64,000 nt of DNA from positions 62,001-126,000 of the forward strand of contig CAKVON010000003.1 in the NCBI GenBank assembly GCA_934792625.1. The letters run 5' to 3'. Made by a program: the position numbers and the translations under genes. Under the pieces are notes generated by a model, which was not told where the DNA came from, did no database searches, and saw only the letters and a program-made list of their open reading frames with translations. This DNA comes from an uncultured Atopobiaceae bacterium. Its GTDB lineage: Bacteria; Actinomycetota; Coriobacteriia; Coriobacteriales; Atopobiaceae. Below, piece after piece: positions 32,081-44,720 of the stretch. Numbering within the stretch: the first letter of the stretch is position 1; every line of letters begins with the position of its first letter.

Positions 32081-32938
32081 CTACAACACGCCCTCGGACG
32101 AGCCGGTGATCGCGCCGGAGTCGACGCCTTGCGTGGCCTGCCCCAGGTCGAGCCAGTCGATGACCTTCCGGATGGCCAGGTTCCAGAACTCCCAGTGGTG
32201 CGCGTGGCCCTCCGCCTCGAACCAGGTGACGTCCAGGCCCAGGTCACGCAGCAGGTCGCGGTAGGCGACGTTGCAGCCGAAGAGATGGTCGTCGCAGCCG
32301 CAACCCATCCAGATGCAGGGCTTGGGGCCGTCCGCGGCGGCCAGCTCGCGGGCGATGCGCTCGTAGTCGATCGGCGAGCCAGGGTAGTCGGCGGGGTCCA
32401 TGCCAAGCACGCAGCGCCAGCTCTCGCGCGTGAAGCCCAGAGGCGAGGGCTCGTCGGTCGCGGAGGCGATCGCGTCCCTCTCGAGCGCGGACGACATGGC
32501 GGCGACCGCGCCGAAGGTCTCGGGGTGGGCCAGGCCGTTGACGATGGCGCCGAACCCGCCCATGCTCAGGCCCGCGAGGTAGGTGTCCTCGCGGCGGTGC
32601 GACAGGTCGAAGGTCGCGCGCGTGAAGTCGACCAGCTCGCGGGTGATGAAGGTGCCGTAGCGCTCGCCCGACAGGGTGGAGTCGACGTAGAAGCGGTTGT
32701 CGCCCGAGGGCATGACCAGCGCGAGGTCGTGCTGGGTGGCCCAGCGGATGACGCGGGTCTGCGTGATCCAATCGGTGTAGTTGCCGTGCAACCCGTGCAG
32801 CAGGTACATCGTCTTGAAGGGGCCCTTGGCCATGGGTCGCCCGTCCGGGAACGACACCTTGTCGGTGGGCAGGACCACCTCGACCGCGACCGTGCGGTTG
32901 AGGCAGTACGAGTAGAAGTTCGTGGTCATGATCGCCAT
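32081..32938 (-). CDS. Alpha/beta-hydrolase, esterase-D-like
   Basis: 285 residues. An esterase D / S-formylglutathione-hydrolase-type fold: MYLLHGLHGNYTDWI (oxyanion region), nucleophile motif GLSMGGFGAI, an acidic CGCDDHLF and the catalytic histidine in GHAHHWEFW. Probably an acyl or feruloyl-type esterase or a tributyrin esterase; the substrate cannot be read. ATG 32938 is preceded by GAAGGGAG. It shares a short divergent region with metA, containing an exact dispersed word. Confidence 0.85.
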   Translation of the reverse strand: MAIMTTNFYSYCLNRTVAVEVVLPTDKVSFPDGRPMAKGPFKTMYLLHGLHGNYTDWITQTRVIRWATQHDLALVMPSGDNRFYVDSTLSGERYGTFITRELVDFTRATFDLSHRREDTYLAGLSMGGFGAIVNGLAHPETFGAVAAMSSALERDAIASATDEPSPLGFTRESWRCVLGMDPADYPGSPIDYERIARELAAADGPKPCIWMGCGCDDHLFGCNVAYRDLLRDLGLDVTWFEAEGHAHHWEFWNLAIRKVIDWLDLGQATQGVDSGAITGSSEGVL

Positions 32939-32966
32939 GGGGCGCTCCCTTCGGTGGCCGACTCCC

Positions 32967-33007
32967 TATATATGCGTACGACTTCAATGTCCTTCTCGGC
33001 ATATATA
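32967..33007. promoter_or_regulatory. Inverted repeat with a dispersed word in the esterase-metA divergent region
   Basis: TATATATGC (32967-32975) and GCATATATA (32999-33007) are perfect 9-bp arms 23 nt apart. The right arm overlaps the last bases of an exact GTCCTTCTCGGCA (32989-33001) and a TATACT box (33004-33009). Confidence 0.5.
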
Positions 33008-33054
33008 CTGATTTTTGCACGTTTCTCGCACTGATTACGAAAGGGGCTACCGAG

Positions 33055-34011
33055 GTGCCCATCAACATTCCCGACGGCCTTCCCGCCAAGACAACGCTGC
33101 ACCAGGAGCACATCTTCGCGCTGGACGAGGAGACCGCGAGCAAGCAGGACATCCGTCCCCTGCGCGTGGCGATCCTCAACCTCATGCCCAAGAAGGTCGA
33201 GACCGAGACCCAGATCCTGCGCCTGATCTCCAAGTCGCCGCTGCAGGTGGACATCGACTTCATGCGCGTCTCGACCCACGAGGCGCAGCACGTCTCCAAG
33301 GACCACCTGGTCAAGTTCTACGACACGTTCGAGAACCTCCGGCACAACAACTACGACGGCCTGATCATCACCGGCGCGCCGGTCGAGCAGATGCCGTTCG
33401 AGAAGGTCGACTACTGGGACGAGCTGTGCGAGATCATCGACTGGGCCCAGGATCACGTGTTCTCGACCATCACCCTGTGCTGGGGCGCGCTGGCCATGCT
33501 GTGGCACCTGCACCAGGTCCCCAAGCGCCAGCTGGGCGCCAAGCTGTTCGGCGTCTTCCCGCAGCGCCTGTGCGACGAGTACAACTTCCTCACCAACGGC
33601 TTCGACGAGGTGCACAACATGCCGCACTCCCGCCATGCCGCGATCGACACCAACGAGCTGGCCAAGCACCCCGAGCTGCAGGTCCTCTCGCAGGGCTTCG
33701 AGACGGGCCCGGCCCTCATCGCCACGCGCGACTTCCACGAGATCTACGTCACGGGCCACTTCGAGTACGGCCGCGACACCCTGGCCGACGAGTACTGGCG
33801 CGACTTCCACGCGGGCCTGCCCATCAAGCTGCCCGAGAACTACTTCCCGGAGGACAACCCCGAGAAGCAGCCCATCTTCACCTGGCGCAGCCACGCCAAC
33901 CTGCTGTACCGCAACTGGCTCAACTGGATCTACCAGATGACGCCCTACGACCTCGACCAGATCCCCGAGCGCATCGCCGAGCTGCACGAGCGCGTGGAGG
34001 AGAAGTTCTAG
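33055..34011 (+). CDS. metA: Homoserine O-acetyltransferase, MetA family (acetyl-CoA type)
   Basis: First committed step of methionine synthesis. In 318 residues the catalytic triad is clear: Cys142 (TLCWGALA), His235 and Glu237 (TGHFEYG). The acyl-donor position is Glu111 in GAPVEQMPF; E. coli MetA, which uses succinyl-CoA, has GAPLGLVEF with Gly111, and Glu at this site is the established marker of acetyl-CoA use in MetA proteins. So acetylation is expected despite the usual annotation as a succinyltransferase. The GTG start at 33055 has GAAAGGGG about 8 nt upstream. No other methionine gene is adjacent. Confidence 0.94.
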   Translation: MPINIPDGLPAKTTLHQEHIFALDEETASKQDIRPLRVAILNLMPKKVETETQILRLISKSPLQVDIDFMRVSTHEAQHVSKDHLVKFYDTFENLRHNNYDGLIITGAPVEQMPFEKVDYWDELCEIIDWAQDHVFSTITLCWGALAMLWHLHQVPKRQLGAKLFGVFPQRLCDEYNFLTNGFDEVHNMPHSRHAAIDTNELAKHPELQVLSQGFETGPALIATRDFHEIYVTGHFEYGRDTLADEYWRDFHAGLPIKLPENYFPEDNPEKQPIFTWRSHANLLYRNWLNWIYQMTPYDLDQIPERIAELHERVEEKF

Positions 34012-34178
34012 CGCCATGGCGAGAAGGCCCTTCTGCATGGCAACTCCTGCCGTCTGGGCGGCGTATCTGATTCGCTAGCCGACATCTGTTAAGGCATGTT
34101 GCAGCAAGCTGTTGAAATGCCAAGTGCTATGTCTGGATTTGCGAACGTACGTTTTCACAACGCCGAAGGGAACCTCGA

Positions 34179-34604
34179 ATGAAGGTACGTAACATCATTA
34201 CCGTCGCGATGGCGGGCGTGCTCGCCCTAACGCTTGTTGCTTGTGGGTCGGGGTCTGGCTCGTCGGACCGCAAGGCCTCCATCGAGGGGTATCGCAGGGT
34301 CGTCGACTGCGACGAGAACCCCGCGGTTTCCGTCAGCCTTGTGGTGACGAACAACTCCGAGGAAACGTGGTCGATGGTCAACGGCCTTAGCGTGGAGGTC
34401 TGCCAGGACGGCGGGGGATGCCCTCAGACGGATTGCCCCGGCACGGACGGCGATGCCGTGATGGCCGACCTGAAGGCCGGCGAAAGCCGCGAGATCGCCC
34501 TTGCCTTCGAGGTCTCGAGCTTTGACGACGTCGAGGTCCAGGTGTACGAGCATGACGGTGCGGAGAAGACCCTTCTTGCAGAGAAGACCTTCTCGGTGAA
34601 GTAG
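34179..34604 (+). CDS. Lipoprotein of unknown function
   Basis: 141 residues. A lipoprotein signal, MKVRNIITVAMAGVLALTL followed by lipobox VAC (Cys22) and a Gly/Ser linker. The mature domain looks like an immunoglobulin-like DUF5067-type module (VSVSLVVTNNSEETWSMVNGLSVEV...LKAGESREIALAFEVSSFDDVEVQV) with four extra cysteines that could form disulfides. Exposed on the outer face of the membrane. RBS GAAGGGAAC. No functional clue from neighbours. Confidence 0.75.
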   Translation: MKVRNIITVAMAGVLALTLVACGSGSGSSDRKASIEGYRRVVDCDENPAVSVSLVVTNNSEETWSMVNGLSVEVCQDGGGCPQTDCPGTDGDAVMADLKAGESREIALAFEVSSFDDVEVQVYEHDGAEKTLLAEKTFSVK

Positions 34605-34625
34605 TCGCGTCGAGCTTGGGCGCGC

Positions 34626-35204
34626 CTACAGCTCGACGTGGCGCAGGGCGCCGTCCTCGTACATGCCGCAGGAGTGGGTCCCGTCCTTGGGGATGGAGAC
34701 GCTGCCGGGGTTGAAGGCCCAGACGCCGTCGTGCCCGGGTGCGGGTTCGCTGACCTTCTTGTGGGTGTGGCCATAGAGAAGAACCGAGCCTTGGGGCAGC
34801 TCGGGTAGCTTGTCTACGCTGTTGTGGAAGCCAGCGCCATACACGTGGCCGTGCGTGAGGAACAGCTCGCAGCTAGGCGTCGCGCGCTCGGAGCCGTCGG
34901 CGGCGCGCGTGGCGGTCGGGTCGAGGATGGTCGAGTGGTCGGCCATGCAGGGGAAGTCGAGCACCATCTGGTCGACCTCTGCCTCGCAGTTGCCGCGGAC
35001 GGCGATGATGCTTGCCGCGAGCGGGTTGAGCATGGCGATGACCTGCTTGGGGGCGTAGCCTTCCGGCAGGTCGTTGCGCGGGCCGTGGTACAGGACGTCA
35101 CCCAGCAGCAGGATGCGGTCGGGCCGCTCGCGCTCGACGACGTCGAGCAGGCGCTCGCACCAGGTGGCGGAGCCGTGGATGTCGCTCGCGATCAGAAACC
35201 TCAT
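34626..35204 (-). CDS. yfcE: Metallophosphoesterase, YfcE type
   Basis: 192 residues with the calcineurin-like set: SDIHGS (7-12), GDVLYHGPRN, a GNCE motif, THGHVYG and GHTH, then NPGSVSIPKD. The family hydrolyses phosphodiesters with Mn2+; the physiological substrate is not known. It starts at ATG 35204 and ends next to the convergent lipoprotein gene, 21 nt apart. Confidence 0.92.
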   Translation of the reverse strand: MRFLIASDIHGSATWCERLLDVVERERPDRILLLGDVLYHGPRNDLPEGYAPKQVIAMLNPLAASIIAVRGNCEAEVDQMVLDFPCMADHSTILDPTATRAADGSERATPSCELFLTHGHVYGAGFHNSVDKLPELPQGSVLLYGHTHKKVSEPAPGHDGVWAFNPGSVSIPKDGTHSCGMYEDGALRHVEL

Positions 35205-35277
35205 GTGTGCCTCCCAGCCTCGCGGTACTTCTCTGCAAGCCTACACGTTCGGGTGGCGCGGGCGCGCCCCTCGGGCA

Positions 35278-35312
35278 CAAAAAGGCCCCGAGCCGCAAAG
35301 CCCGGGGCCTTC
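35278..35312 (-). terminator. Terminator of the ferredoxin gene
   Basis: On the minus strand AAGGCCCCG...CGGGGCCTT is followed by TTTTG; located just past the ferredoxin stop. Confidence 0.88.
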
Positions 35313-35333
35313 TGGTGACGCATGTCGTTCGAG

Positions 35334-35522
35334 TTAGTCCTCGGCGATCTCGGTGATGGCGCCGGCAGGGCAGGCCTCCTCGCAGGCGCCGCAGGCGACG
35401 CAGGAGTCGACGTCGACGACCTGGGCGTGCTCGTCGCCGAGCTCCAGGACGCCGGCGGGGCAGGTGTCAACGCAAACGCCGCAGGCGATGCACTCGTCGG
35501 CACTGATGACGGGGTGAGACAT
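35334..35522 (-). CDS. 2[4Fe-4S] ferredoxin
   Basis: 62-residue clostridial-type ferredoxin with two complete cluster motifs, CIACGVCVDTCP (Cys11, 14, 17, 21) and CVACGACEEACP (Cys41, 44, 47, 51), in the internally duplicated arrangement. A low-potential electron carrier; it could supply the flavodiiron protein or fermentation enzymes (inference). ATG 35522 has GGAG 6-7 nt upstream; an in-frame ATG at 35534 lacks a good site. Confidence 0.95.
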   Translation of the reverse strand: MSHPVISADECIACGVCVDTCPAGVLELGDEHAQVVDVDSCVACGACEEACPAGAITEIAED

Positions 35523-35668
35523 GATGCTCTCCATTCCTTGTTAGCTATCGCCCGGGCACGTTCTCTCCAAGGGCGCCCCGAGCGCTCCTCGCTGTGAGAA
35601 TAGCATGCGACACAGCTCGCGCAAGTGAGCTTCCGGCGGTTGCGCCCGGCAACACATCTCGAGGTCAG

Positions 35669-35681
35669 GTCCTTCTCGGCA
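35669..35681 (-). repeat. Dispersed word, exact copy (TGCCGAGAAGGAC)
   Basis: GTCCTTCTCGGCA in the divergent gap between the ferredoxin gene and dnaK, 23 nt before the dnaK operator element. Confidence 0.75.
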
Positions 35682-35703
35682 CCTAAAATGACAGCGATAA
35701 TAA

Positions 35704-35726
35704 ATCTAATATGTAGGGGCTTAGAT
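35704..35726 (+). promoter_or_regulatory. Heat-shock operator element upstream of dnaK
   Basis: A 23-bp element of the form AYCTWA-N11-TTAGRT, here ATCTAA...TTAGAT with intervening TATGTAGGGGC. The same element precedes clpB (40235) and, in reverse, hsp20 (44562). GATAAT/TATAGA hexamers directly overlap it. A GGGGATATAGTCCC hairpin lies in the leader (about 35749-35764). HspR, encoded at 39611, is the likely ligand. Confidence 0.8.
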
Positions 35727-35830
35727 AATGTATAGAATGAAAACGCAACGGGGATATAGTCCCGTGAAACAGCAGCGACAACCGCTCGAACAAAGGCTCC
35801 GGGCGGCATAAAGAAAGGAACGTGCCAGTC

Positions 35831-37723
<1,893 letters not shown>

Positions 37724-37734
37724 GGATGATTCGC

Positions 37735-38583
37735 ATGTCTGCCAAGGACATGAATGACAGGAAGGCGGCGGCCGACGTGGCCGCCGCCCGCCCGGAGGGA
37801 GACGACGTGAGGGTTCCCGTCGAGTGTGACGAGGACGTGCGCGAGCCCGAGGCTGACGCGACCGTCGACGAGAAGGACGCCGAGGTCGAGGAGCAGTCCG
37901 CGGCCGCCGACGCCCGCACCCAGGCCGACGAGGAGGCCATGGTCGCCGAGGCCATCCGTCGCGGCGAGCAGGCCGCGGCCGACGACCTCAAGGCCGACGC
38001 CGACGCGCTGCGCGACGAGCGCGACGACCTCGCCCGCAAGCTGGCCGACGCCGAGCAGGCCGCCGAGGACGCAAAGTCCCAGGCCGCCGACGCCGCAGAC
38101 CGCCTTGCGCGCCTGCAGGCCGACTGGGAGAACTACCGCCGCCGCACCGCCGGCGAGCGCCTGGCCGAGCGCGAGCTCGCCTGCGAAAAGCTCGTGGGCA
38201 ACCTGCTCCCCGTCATCGACGACATGGAGCGCGCCGTGGCCCACGCCAACTCGACCAACGACGGCGACGAGAACCTCAAGCAGTTCGTCGACGGCGTCTC
38301 GGCCGTTCGCGCCAAGATGCTCGACGTGCTGGCGCAGGAGGGCGTCGAGCTCATCGACCCTGCCGGCCAGCCCTTCGAGCCCATGTGCCACCAGGCCGTT
38401 GGCCGCGTCGAGGACGCCGACGAGTACGACGAGACGGTTCGCGACGTCTACCAGTTCGGCTACCGCATGGGCAAGAAGGTGATCAGGCCCGCCATGGTCA
38501 CGGTCACCTTCGGAGGCGCCCGCAGGCCCGTCGAGGCCGACCCGGCCGAGAAGGACGCGGAGCCCGAGGCCGACAAGGCCTAA
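37735..38583 (+). CDS. grpE: Nucleotide exchange factor GrpE
   Basis: 282 residues, longer than usual because of an acidic, Ala-rich N-terminal extension of about 120. The coiled-coil and the head domain are typical: ARLQADWENYRRRTAGERL, LLPVIDDMERAVAHA, and FEPMCHQAVGR...VRDVYQFGYRMGKKVIRPAMVTV. It releases ADP from DnaK. I chose the ATG at 37735 with AGGGA upstream; ATG 37726 is possible. The tail DPAEKDAEPEADKA carries a one-mismatch dispersed word (38543). Confidence 0.95.
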   Translation: MSAKDMNDRKAAADVAAARPEGDDVRVPVECDEDVREPEADATVDEKDAEVEEQSAAADARTQADEEAMVAEAIRRGEQAAADDLKADADALRDERDDLARKLADAEQAAEDAKSQAADAADRLARLQADWENYRRRTAGERLAERELACEKLVGNLLPVIDDMERAVAHANSTNDGDENLKQFVDGVSAVRAKMLDVLAQEGVELIDPAGQPFEPMCHQAVGRVEDADEYDETVRDVYQFGYRMGKKVIRPAMVTVTFGGARRPVEADPAEKDAEPEADKA

Positions 38584-38653
38584 GCAAGCACGGTGACTGC
38601 GCCCGGGCCCATGAAGGCCCGGGCGCGCCTTTGAAAGGGGGCGCAGACTTCAC

Positions 38654-39568
38654 ATGGCAACTAAGAGGAGCTTCTACGACGTCCTGGGCGTGAAGAAAGA
38701 CGCTTCCCAGGACGACATCAAGAAGGCCTTCCGCAAGCTCGCGGTCAAGTACCACCCCGACAACGGTGGCGACACCAAGAAGTTCTCCGAGATCAGCGAG
38801 GCGTACGAGACCCTGTCCGACCCCAAGAAACGTCGCGAGTACGACCAACTGCTCATGTTCGGCGGGATTCCCGGCGCCGACTTCGGCGGCAATGGCGGTC
38901 GTGGCTATGCGACCAACGTCGGCGGCATGGACTTCTCGGACCTCAACTCGGTCTTCTCGACGTTCTTCGGTGGGCAGGCGCGGGCGGCTTCCAGGCCGCA
39001 GCGTGGCAGCGACATCACCGTCAACGTGAGCGTCTCGTTCGACGAGGCGCTCACGGGCGTGACGCGCAAGATCACTTACAGGGTCCCCTCGACGGGGCAG
39101 GAGCAGACGATCAACGTCAAGGTCCCTGCCGGCGCTGTCGACGGCAGTAGGCTGCGCTATCGTGGCGCGGGCGAGTTCGGCCACAACGGCGGCACCAGGG
39201 GCGACCTGCTTGTCGTTACCGCGGTCGCCGAACACCCGCTGTTCAAGCGCGATGGCGCCGACATCCGCATGGACCTGCCCGTGAGCATGTTCGAGGCGGC
39301 GCTGGGCGCCGAGGTCGACGTGCCCACGCCCGAGGGCAAGACCGTGCGCCTGAAGGTCCCGGCGGGCACGCAGGACGGCAGGAAGTTCCGCTTCCGCGAG
39401 CTGGGGGCGCCTGACCCCAAGCGCGAGGGCGCGAAGGGCGCGCTGTACGTGACGGTGCGCGTCAAGGTGCCGGACAAGCTCTCGGCGAAGGAGCGCGAGG
39501 TGCTCCAGCAGCTTGCCGAGAAGGACAAGCGCGAGTATCGCAAGGACCTCGAGTCCTACGTTGCCTAG
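38654..39568 (+). CDS. dnaJ: DnaJ-type co-chaperone without zinc finger (CbpA-like)
   Basis: 304 residues. J domain (residues 6-70) with the HPD motif at 34-36, a Gly/Phe-rich linker, then two C-terminal beta-domains ([20 protein letters not shown]...; [19 protein letters not shown]). The cysteine-rich zinc region of full DnaJ is missing, as in CbpA-type or actinobacterial DnaJ2-like proteins. It stimulates DnaK ATPase. RBS AAAGGGGG. The exact dispersed word at 39514 encodes LAEKDK near the C-terminus. Confidence 0.94.
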   Translation: MATKRSFYDVLGVKKDASQDDIKKAFRKLAVKYHPDNGGDTKKFSEISEAYETLSDPKKRREYDQLLMFGGIPGADFGGNGGRGYATNVGGMDFSDLNSVFSTFFGGQARAASRPQRGSDITVNVSVSFDEALTGVTRKITYRVPSTGQEQTINVKVPAGAVDGSRLRYRGAGEFGHNGGTRGDLLVVTAVAEHPLFKRDGADIRMDLPVSMFEAALGAEVDVPTPEGKTVRLKVPAGTQDGRKFRFRELGAPDPKREGAKGALYVTVRVKVPDKLSAKEREVLQQLAEKDKREYRKDLESYVA

Positions 39569-39610
39569 CGTCGCGGTACCATCGAACAAGACGAGTGAGG
39601 GGGAGGCACA

Positions 39611-40030
39611 ATGGGTGACGGACTCGACGGTCGCGACAAGCCGCTCTACATGATCAGCGTGGCGGCCGAGCTTACGGGGATGCACCCGCAGACCCTTCGC
39701 GTCTACGAGCAGAAGGGCCTGGTCAATCCCGGGCGCTCGCGCGGCAACACGCGCCTGTACAGTCAGGCCGACATCGACAGGCTCAACCTGATCGCACGCC
39801 TCACCGACGAGGGCATCAACCTCGCGGGCGTCGTCAGGATTCTGGACATGCGCGAGAGCGCGCGCGAGCGCGACGCCCAAATCGACCGTCTTCGCAAGCG
39901 CGTGCGCGAGCTGGAGGACGAGGTCCGCGAGCTCAAGACGCGCGAGCGCATCACGGCGCTGGCGCCTTACGAGGGCATGACCCCCGAGAAGGTCATGCGT
40001 GGCCTCCTCTCGGGCAGCATCGAGGATTAG
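39611..40030 (+). CDS. hspR: MerR-family heat-shock repressor HspR
   Basis: 139 residues with an N-terminal MerR HTH (PLYMISVAAELTGMHPQTLRVYEQKGLVNPGRSRGNTRLYSQADIDRLNLI) and a coiled-coil end (RDAQIDRLRKRVRELEDEVRELK). In actinobacteria HspR, with DnaK as co-repressor, represses the dnaK operon, clpB and hsp20-like genes; here it is the fourth gene of the dnaK cluster. Its target is very likely the shared 23-bp element at 35704, 40235 and 44562. Two dispersed words follow the stop within 2 and 16 nt. Confidence 0.96.
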   Translation: MGDGLDGRDKPLYMISVAAELTGMHPQTLRVYEQKGLVNPGRSRGNTRLYSQADIDRLNLIARLTDEGINLAGVVRILDMRESARERDAQIDRLRKRVRELEDEVRELKTRERITALAPYEGMTPEKVMRGLLSGSIED

Positions 40031-40031
40031 C

Positions 40032-40059
40032 CTGCCGAGAAGCAGCTGCCGAGAAGGGC
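40032..40059 (+). repeat. Two tandem dispersed words (40032-40045 and 40046-40059)
   Basis: CTGCCGAGAAGCAG is followed directly by CTGCCGAGAAGGGC. They begin 1 nt after the hspR stop and precede its terminator; the only back-to-back pair in the window. Confidence 0.85.
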
Positions 40060-40102
40060 GGTGCCCTCGAGGCATCTTCGCGAGATATGGCCATCTGTCA
40101 TG

Positions 40103-40138
40103 ACGGGGCCGCGGACATCATGTCTGCGGCCCCGTTTG
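40103..40138 (+). terminator. Terminator of the dnaK operon
   Basis: ACGGGGCCGCGGACA pairs with TGTCTGCGGCCCCGT (one mismatch), followed by TTTGT. Confidence 0.9.
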
Positions 40139-40234
40139 TCGTCTGTTTGGGACTCCACTTCCAATAGGAAAAAAAGGAAAGGATAGGAAAAAAGGAAAGG
40201 ACTTCCGATTGGGGATGAGCAGGCGTAGCAGTAA

Positions 40235-40257
40235 ACCTTATATGTAGAGACTTAGAT
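40235..40257 (+). promoter_or_regulatory. Heat-shock operator element upstream of clpB
   Basis: A 23-bp element of the same form as at dnaK: ACCTTATATGTAGAGACTTA and GAT, followed by TGTATAGG which aligns with the dnaK promoter. The region 40140-40270 is AT- and purine-rich compared with the genes around it. The leader again has a short hairpin (GGGAACAAATCCC). Confidence 0.8.
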
Positions 40258-40328
40258 TTTGTATAGGCGCTCATGTGAGAGGGAACAAATCCCACTGAAC
40301 GACGAATACCCGTAGAAGGGGTGATCAC

Positions 40329-42989
<2,661 letters not shown>

Positions 42990-43017
42990 GCACTGTCCGG
43001 TTGTGCCAACGTTTCCA

Positions 43018-43053
43018 GGGCCCTCTCCCGAGCGATCGGGGGAGGGCCCTTCT
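43018..43053 (+). terminator. Terminator of clpB
   Basis: GGGCCCTCTCCCGA pairs with TCGGGGGAGGGCCC around GCGA, followed by TTCTC. Confidence 0.9.
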
Positions 43054-43142
43054 CTCCAACCGGTCCGGTTTTTGCGATAATGGTCTGCTGTCGTATCTGT
43101 AATGGCGCCCACCCGGGCGCATCGGACCTCGGGAGGCCTTGC

Positions 43143-43799
43143 ATGCGTTGTCGCCAATGCGGCGCTCGAATACCAGGCCATGCCGCCATCTGCCCCTCGT
43201 GCGGCGCCAAGCTCATGAGGCACCTCTCTGACGCCGACGCCGAGTTCGTCGACTCGGTCCCCGAGCCCAGTCCGACCCCCGCCGAGACCACGCTCTCGCG
43301 CCATGCCCGCGCCGCGGCCCGCGCGCGCCGTCGCACCGAGCGCATCGCCATGCGCAAGGGCCTCGCGCCCCAGGGCGACCCCCGCCTGCACGTCCACCTG
43401 ACGGGCAGGTTCAGCGTGGGCGGAAACATCCGTGGTGCCGAGGACGTCCTTCGCACCAGGCGTCGCATACGCGTGGGCACCTGGATCGTTATCGCGCTCG
43501 TGGCGCTTCTCTGCATGGGGGCGGTGGCCTATGGCACCTGGAGCGCCGAGCTGTGGGGTGGCAGGACCGTGCCCGACGTTCGCGGGCTGACTGCCACCGA
43601 GGCCTCGTCGCGCCTGGTGGGCGAGGGCTTTTCCGTCAATCAGGTCGAGCGTGCCGACGACTCCAAGGTCGGCCTGGTCGTGGATATGGATCCGGAGCCG
43701 GGCACCCGTCAGGACACCCGCACGTCAATCACGCTGTACGTGGGCGTTGCCAGCCAGAATTCCTCGACTCCGGGAGGTTCCGATGGACAGGGATCGTGA
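43143..43799 (+). CDS. Zinc-ribbon, single-TM protein with one PASTA domain
   Basis: 218 residues. The N-terminus is a zinc ribbon (Cys3, Cys6, Cys17, Cys20 in CRQCG...CPSCG); a basic region follows, then one membrane segment (about 112-132) and an outside PASTA domain (about 143-205: VPDVRGLTATEASSRLVGEGFSV...DMDPEPGTRQDTRTSITLYV). PASTA domains bind muropeptides or beta-lactams and usually belong to Ser/Thr kinases or PBPs; here no kinase domain is present. The start ATG 43143 has GGGAGG 7 nt upstream. It overlaps the small gene at 43783. Role in wall sensing is inference. Confidence 0.8.
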   Translation: MRCRQCGARIPGHAAICPSCGAKLMRHLSDADAEFVDSVPEPSPTPAETTLSRHARAAARARRRTERIAMRKGLAPQGDPRLHVHLTGRFSVGGNIRGAEDVLRTRRRIRVGTWIVIALVALLCMGAVAYGTWSAELWGGRTVPDVRGLTATEASSRLVGEGFSVNQVERADDSKVGLVVDMDPEPGTRQDTRTSITLYVGVASQNSSTPGGSDGQGS

Positions 43800-44025
43800 G
43801 GCCACGGCCGATCTCGCGGCCGAGAAGGGCGCTGTTGAGAAGGGCGTTGCCAAGAGGGACGCCGTCGAGAAGAACGTCGGCCCCGCGGCTCCCGCCGACG
43901 CGCGCGCCCCGAAGGTCGACCCCTCGTTCGCGCGTGCGGAGAACGAGGACGACGACGGCTACGACCCCTGGTCGGACCGCCGCCCGACGCCCGAGCCCCT
44001 GTTCGAGAGGGACCCCTGGGCCTAG
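43783..44025 (+). CDS. Small charged protein of unknown function
   Basis: 80 residues, highly charged, with repeated AEKG/VEKG/VEKN in the first half and DPWSDRRPTPEPLFERDPWA at the end. No known domain. The gene is supported by a strong GGGAGG 5 nt before ATG 43783 and a 17-nt overlap with the PASTA gene in another frame. Its stop TAG (44023-44025) shares the CTAG palindrome with the stop of the convergent gene at 44022. It contains a one-mismatch dispersed word near 43818. Confidence 0.6.
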   Translation: MDRDREATADLAAEKGAVEKGVAKRDAVEKNVGPAAPADARAPKVDPSFARAENEDDDGYDPWSDRRPTPEPLFERDPWA

Positions 44026-44420
44026 TGGCCTGTGAGCTTCCAGGCCGCGGCGGCCGCGATGGCCAAAAGCGCCAGGACCACGACGACGGTGATGACCGTG
44101 CGCATGCGGCGACGGCGCCCGTTGTGCACGAAGATGTCCTTGCGTCCCTTGGGGACCGACAGGTACTGGCCGTACTGCAGGTCGTGCTTGAGCTGGGGCA
44201 TCTCGTTGCGGGAGCGTCGGTAGGCACGGCCCGGCAGGGGCGAGTGCGACCCCACGGTGAACTCGGAGTCGTGCGAGTAGTCGCTCGCGGCGTCGTCGGC
44301 CGCGAGGTCGTCGAGAGCGCCCACGGTGCGATGCTGTCGCGCGGGTCGCACGTAGGGCCGGCGGGCGGCCCCCTCGTTGGTGGTACGCGTGTCGCGCTCG
44401 TTTTCGGCCGGCTCTGTCAT
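44022..44420 (-). CDS. C-terminally anchored small membrane protein
   Basis: 132 residues. A polar, Arg/Asp-rich cytoplasmic part (1-105; includes QLKHDLQYGQYLSVPKGRKDIFVHN) is followed by RRRRMRTVITVVVVLALLAIAAAAAWKLTG, a single tail-anchor-like membrane span at the very end. No recognised domain. ATG 44420 has GGGAGC 7 nt upstream. It converges on the small gene at 43783, sharing the CTAG stop. Possibly linked to the PASTA protein through its position only. Confidence 0.6.
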   Translation of the reverse strand: MTEPAENERDTRTTNEGAARRPYVRPARQHRTVGALDDLAADDAASDYSHDSEFTVGSHSPLPGRAYRRSRNEMPQLKHDLQYGQYLSVPKGRKDIFVHNGRRRRMRTVITVVVVLALLAIAAAAAWKLTGH

Positions 44421-44720
44421 GCGAAGCTCCCGATGCTTTCGTGTTGCCACGGCATCCGTGCCGGGCAAAAGACCCAACAATCATATAGCAGCCCGCCAGG
44501 TCGTCCGCCAAAAAACGCGCACGTCGCTCGATGTCTGCGCATACCTGACGGGCTCTGTAAGACCTAAGTCCTTCTCTATAAGATTTGATGAGTCAAAATA
44601 ACTGAGAAAATCTCGTGCATCGTGATTAATTCCGTTGCGGGCGGGAAGATATGACTTCGACAGAGAAGGACGGCGACGCACCGGGCGCCCACCGTCCGCA
44701 TCGCGAAGGAGTGATGACGT
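44421..44720. other. Divergent promoter region upstream of hsp20
   Basis: About 300 nt with no gene; the AT-rich part (44520-44650) holds the reversed heat-shock element at 44562-44584 and GAAGGAG as hsp20 RBS near 44705. Confidence 0.5.
44562..44584 (-). promoter_or_regulatory. Heat-shock operator element (reverse orientation) upstream of hsp20
   Basis: On the minus strand it reads ATCTTATAGAGAAGGACTTA then GGT, aligning along all 23 bp with the dnaK and clpB elements. It lies about 140 nt before the hsp20 ATG. Confidence 0.75.

Noticed and set aside
44567..44580. GTCCTTCTCTATAAG looks like a copy of the dispersed word
   Set aside because: It aligns over 23 bp with the dnaK and clpB elements in reverse, so it is explained better as the heat-shock operator.
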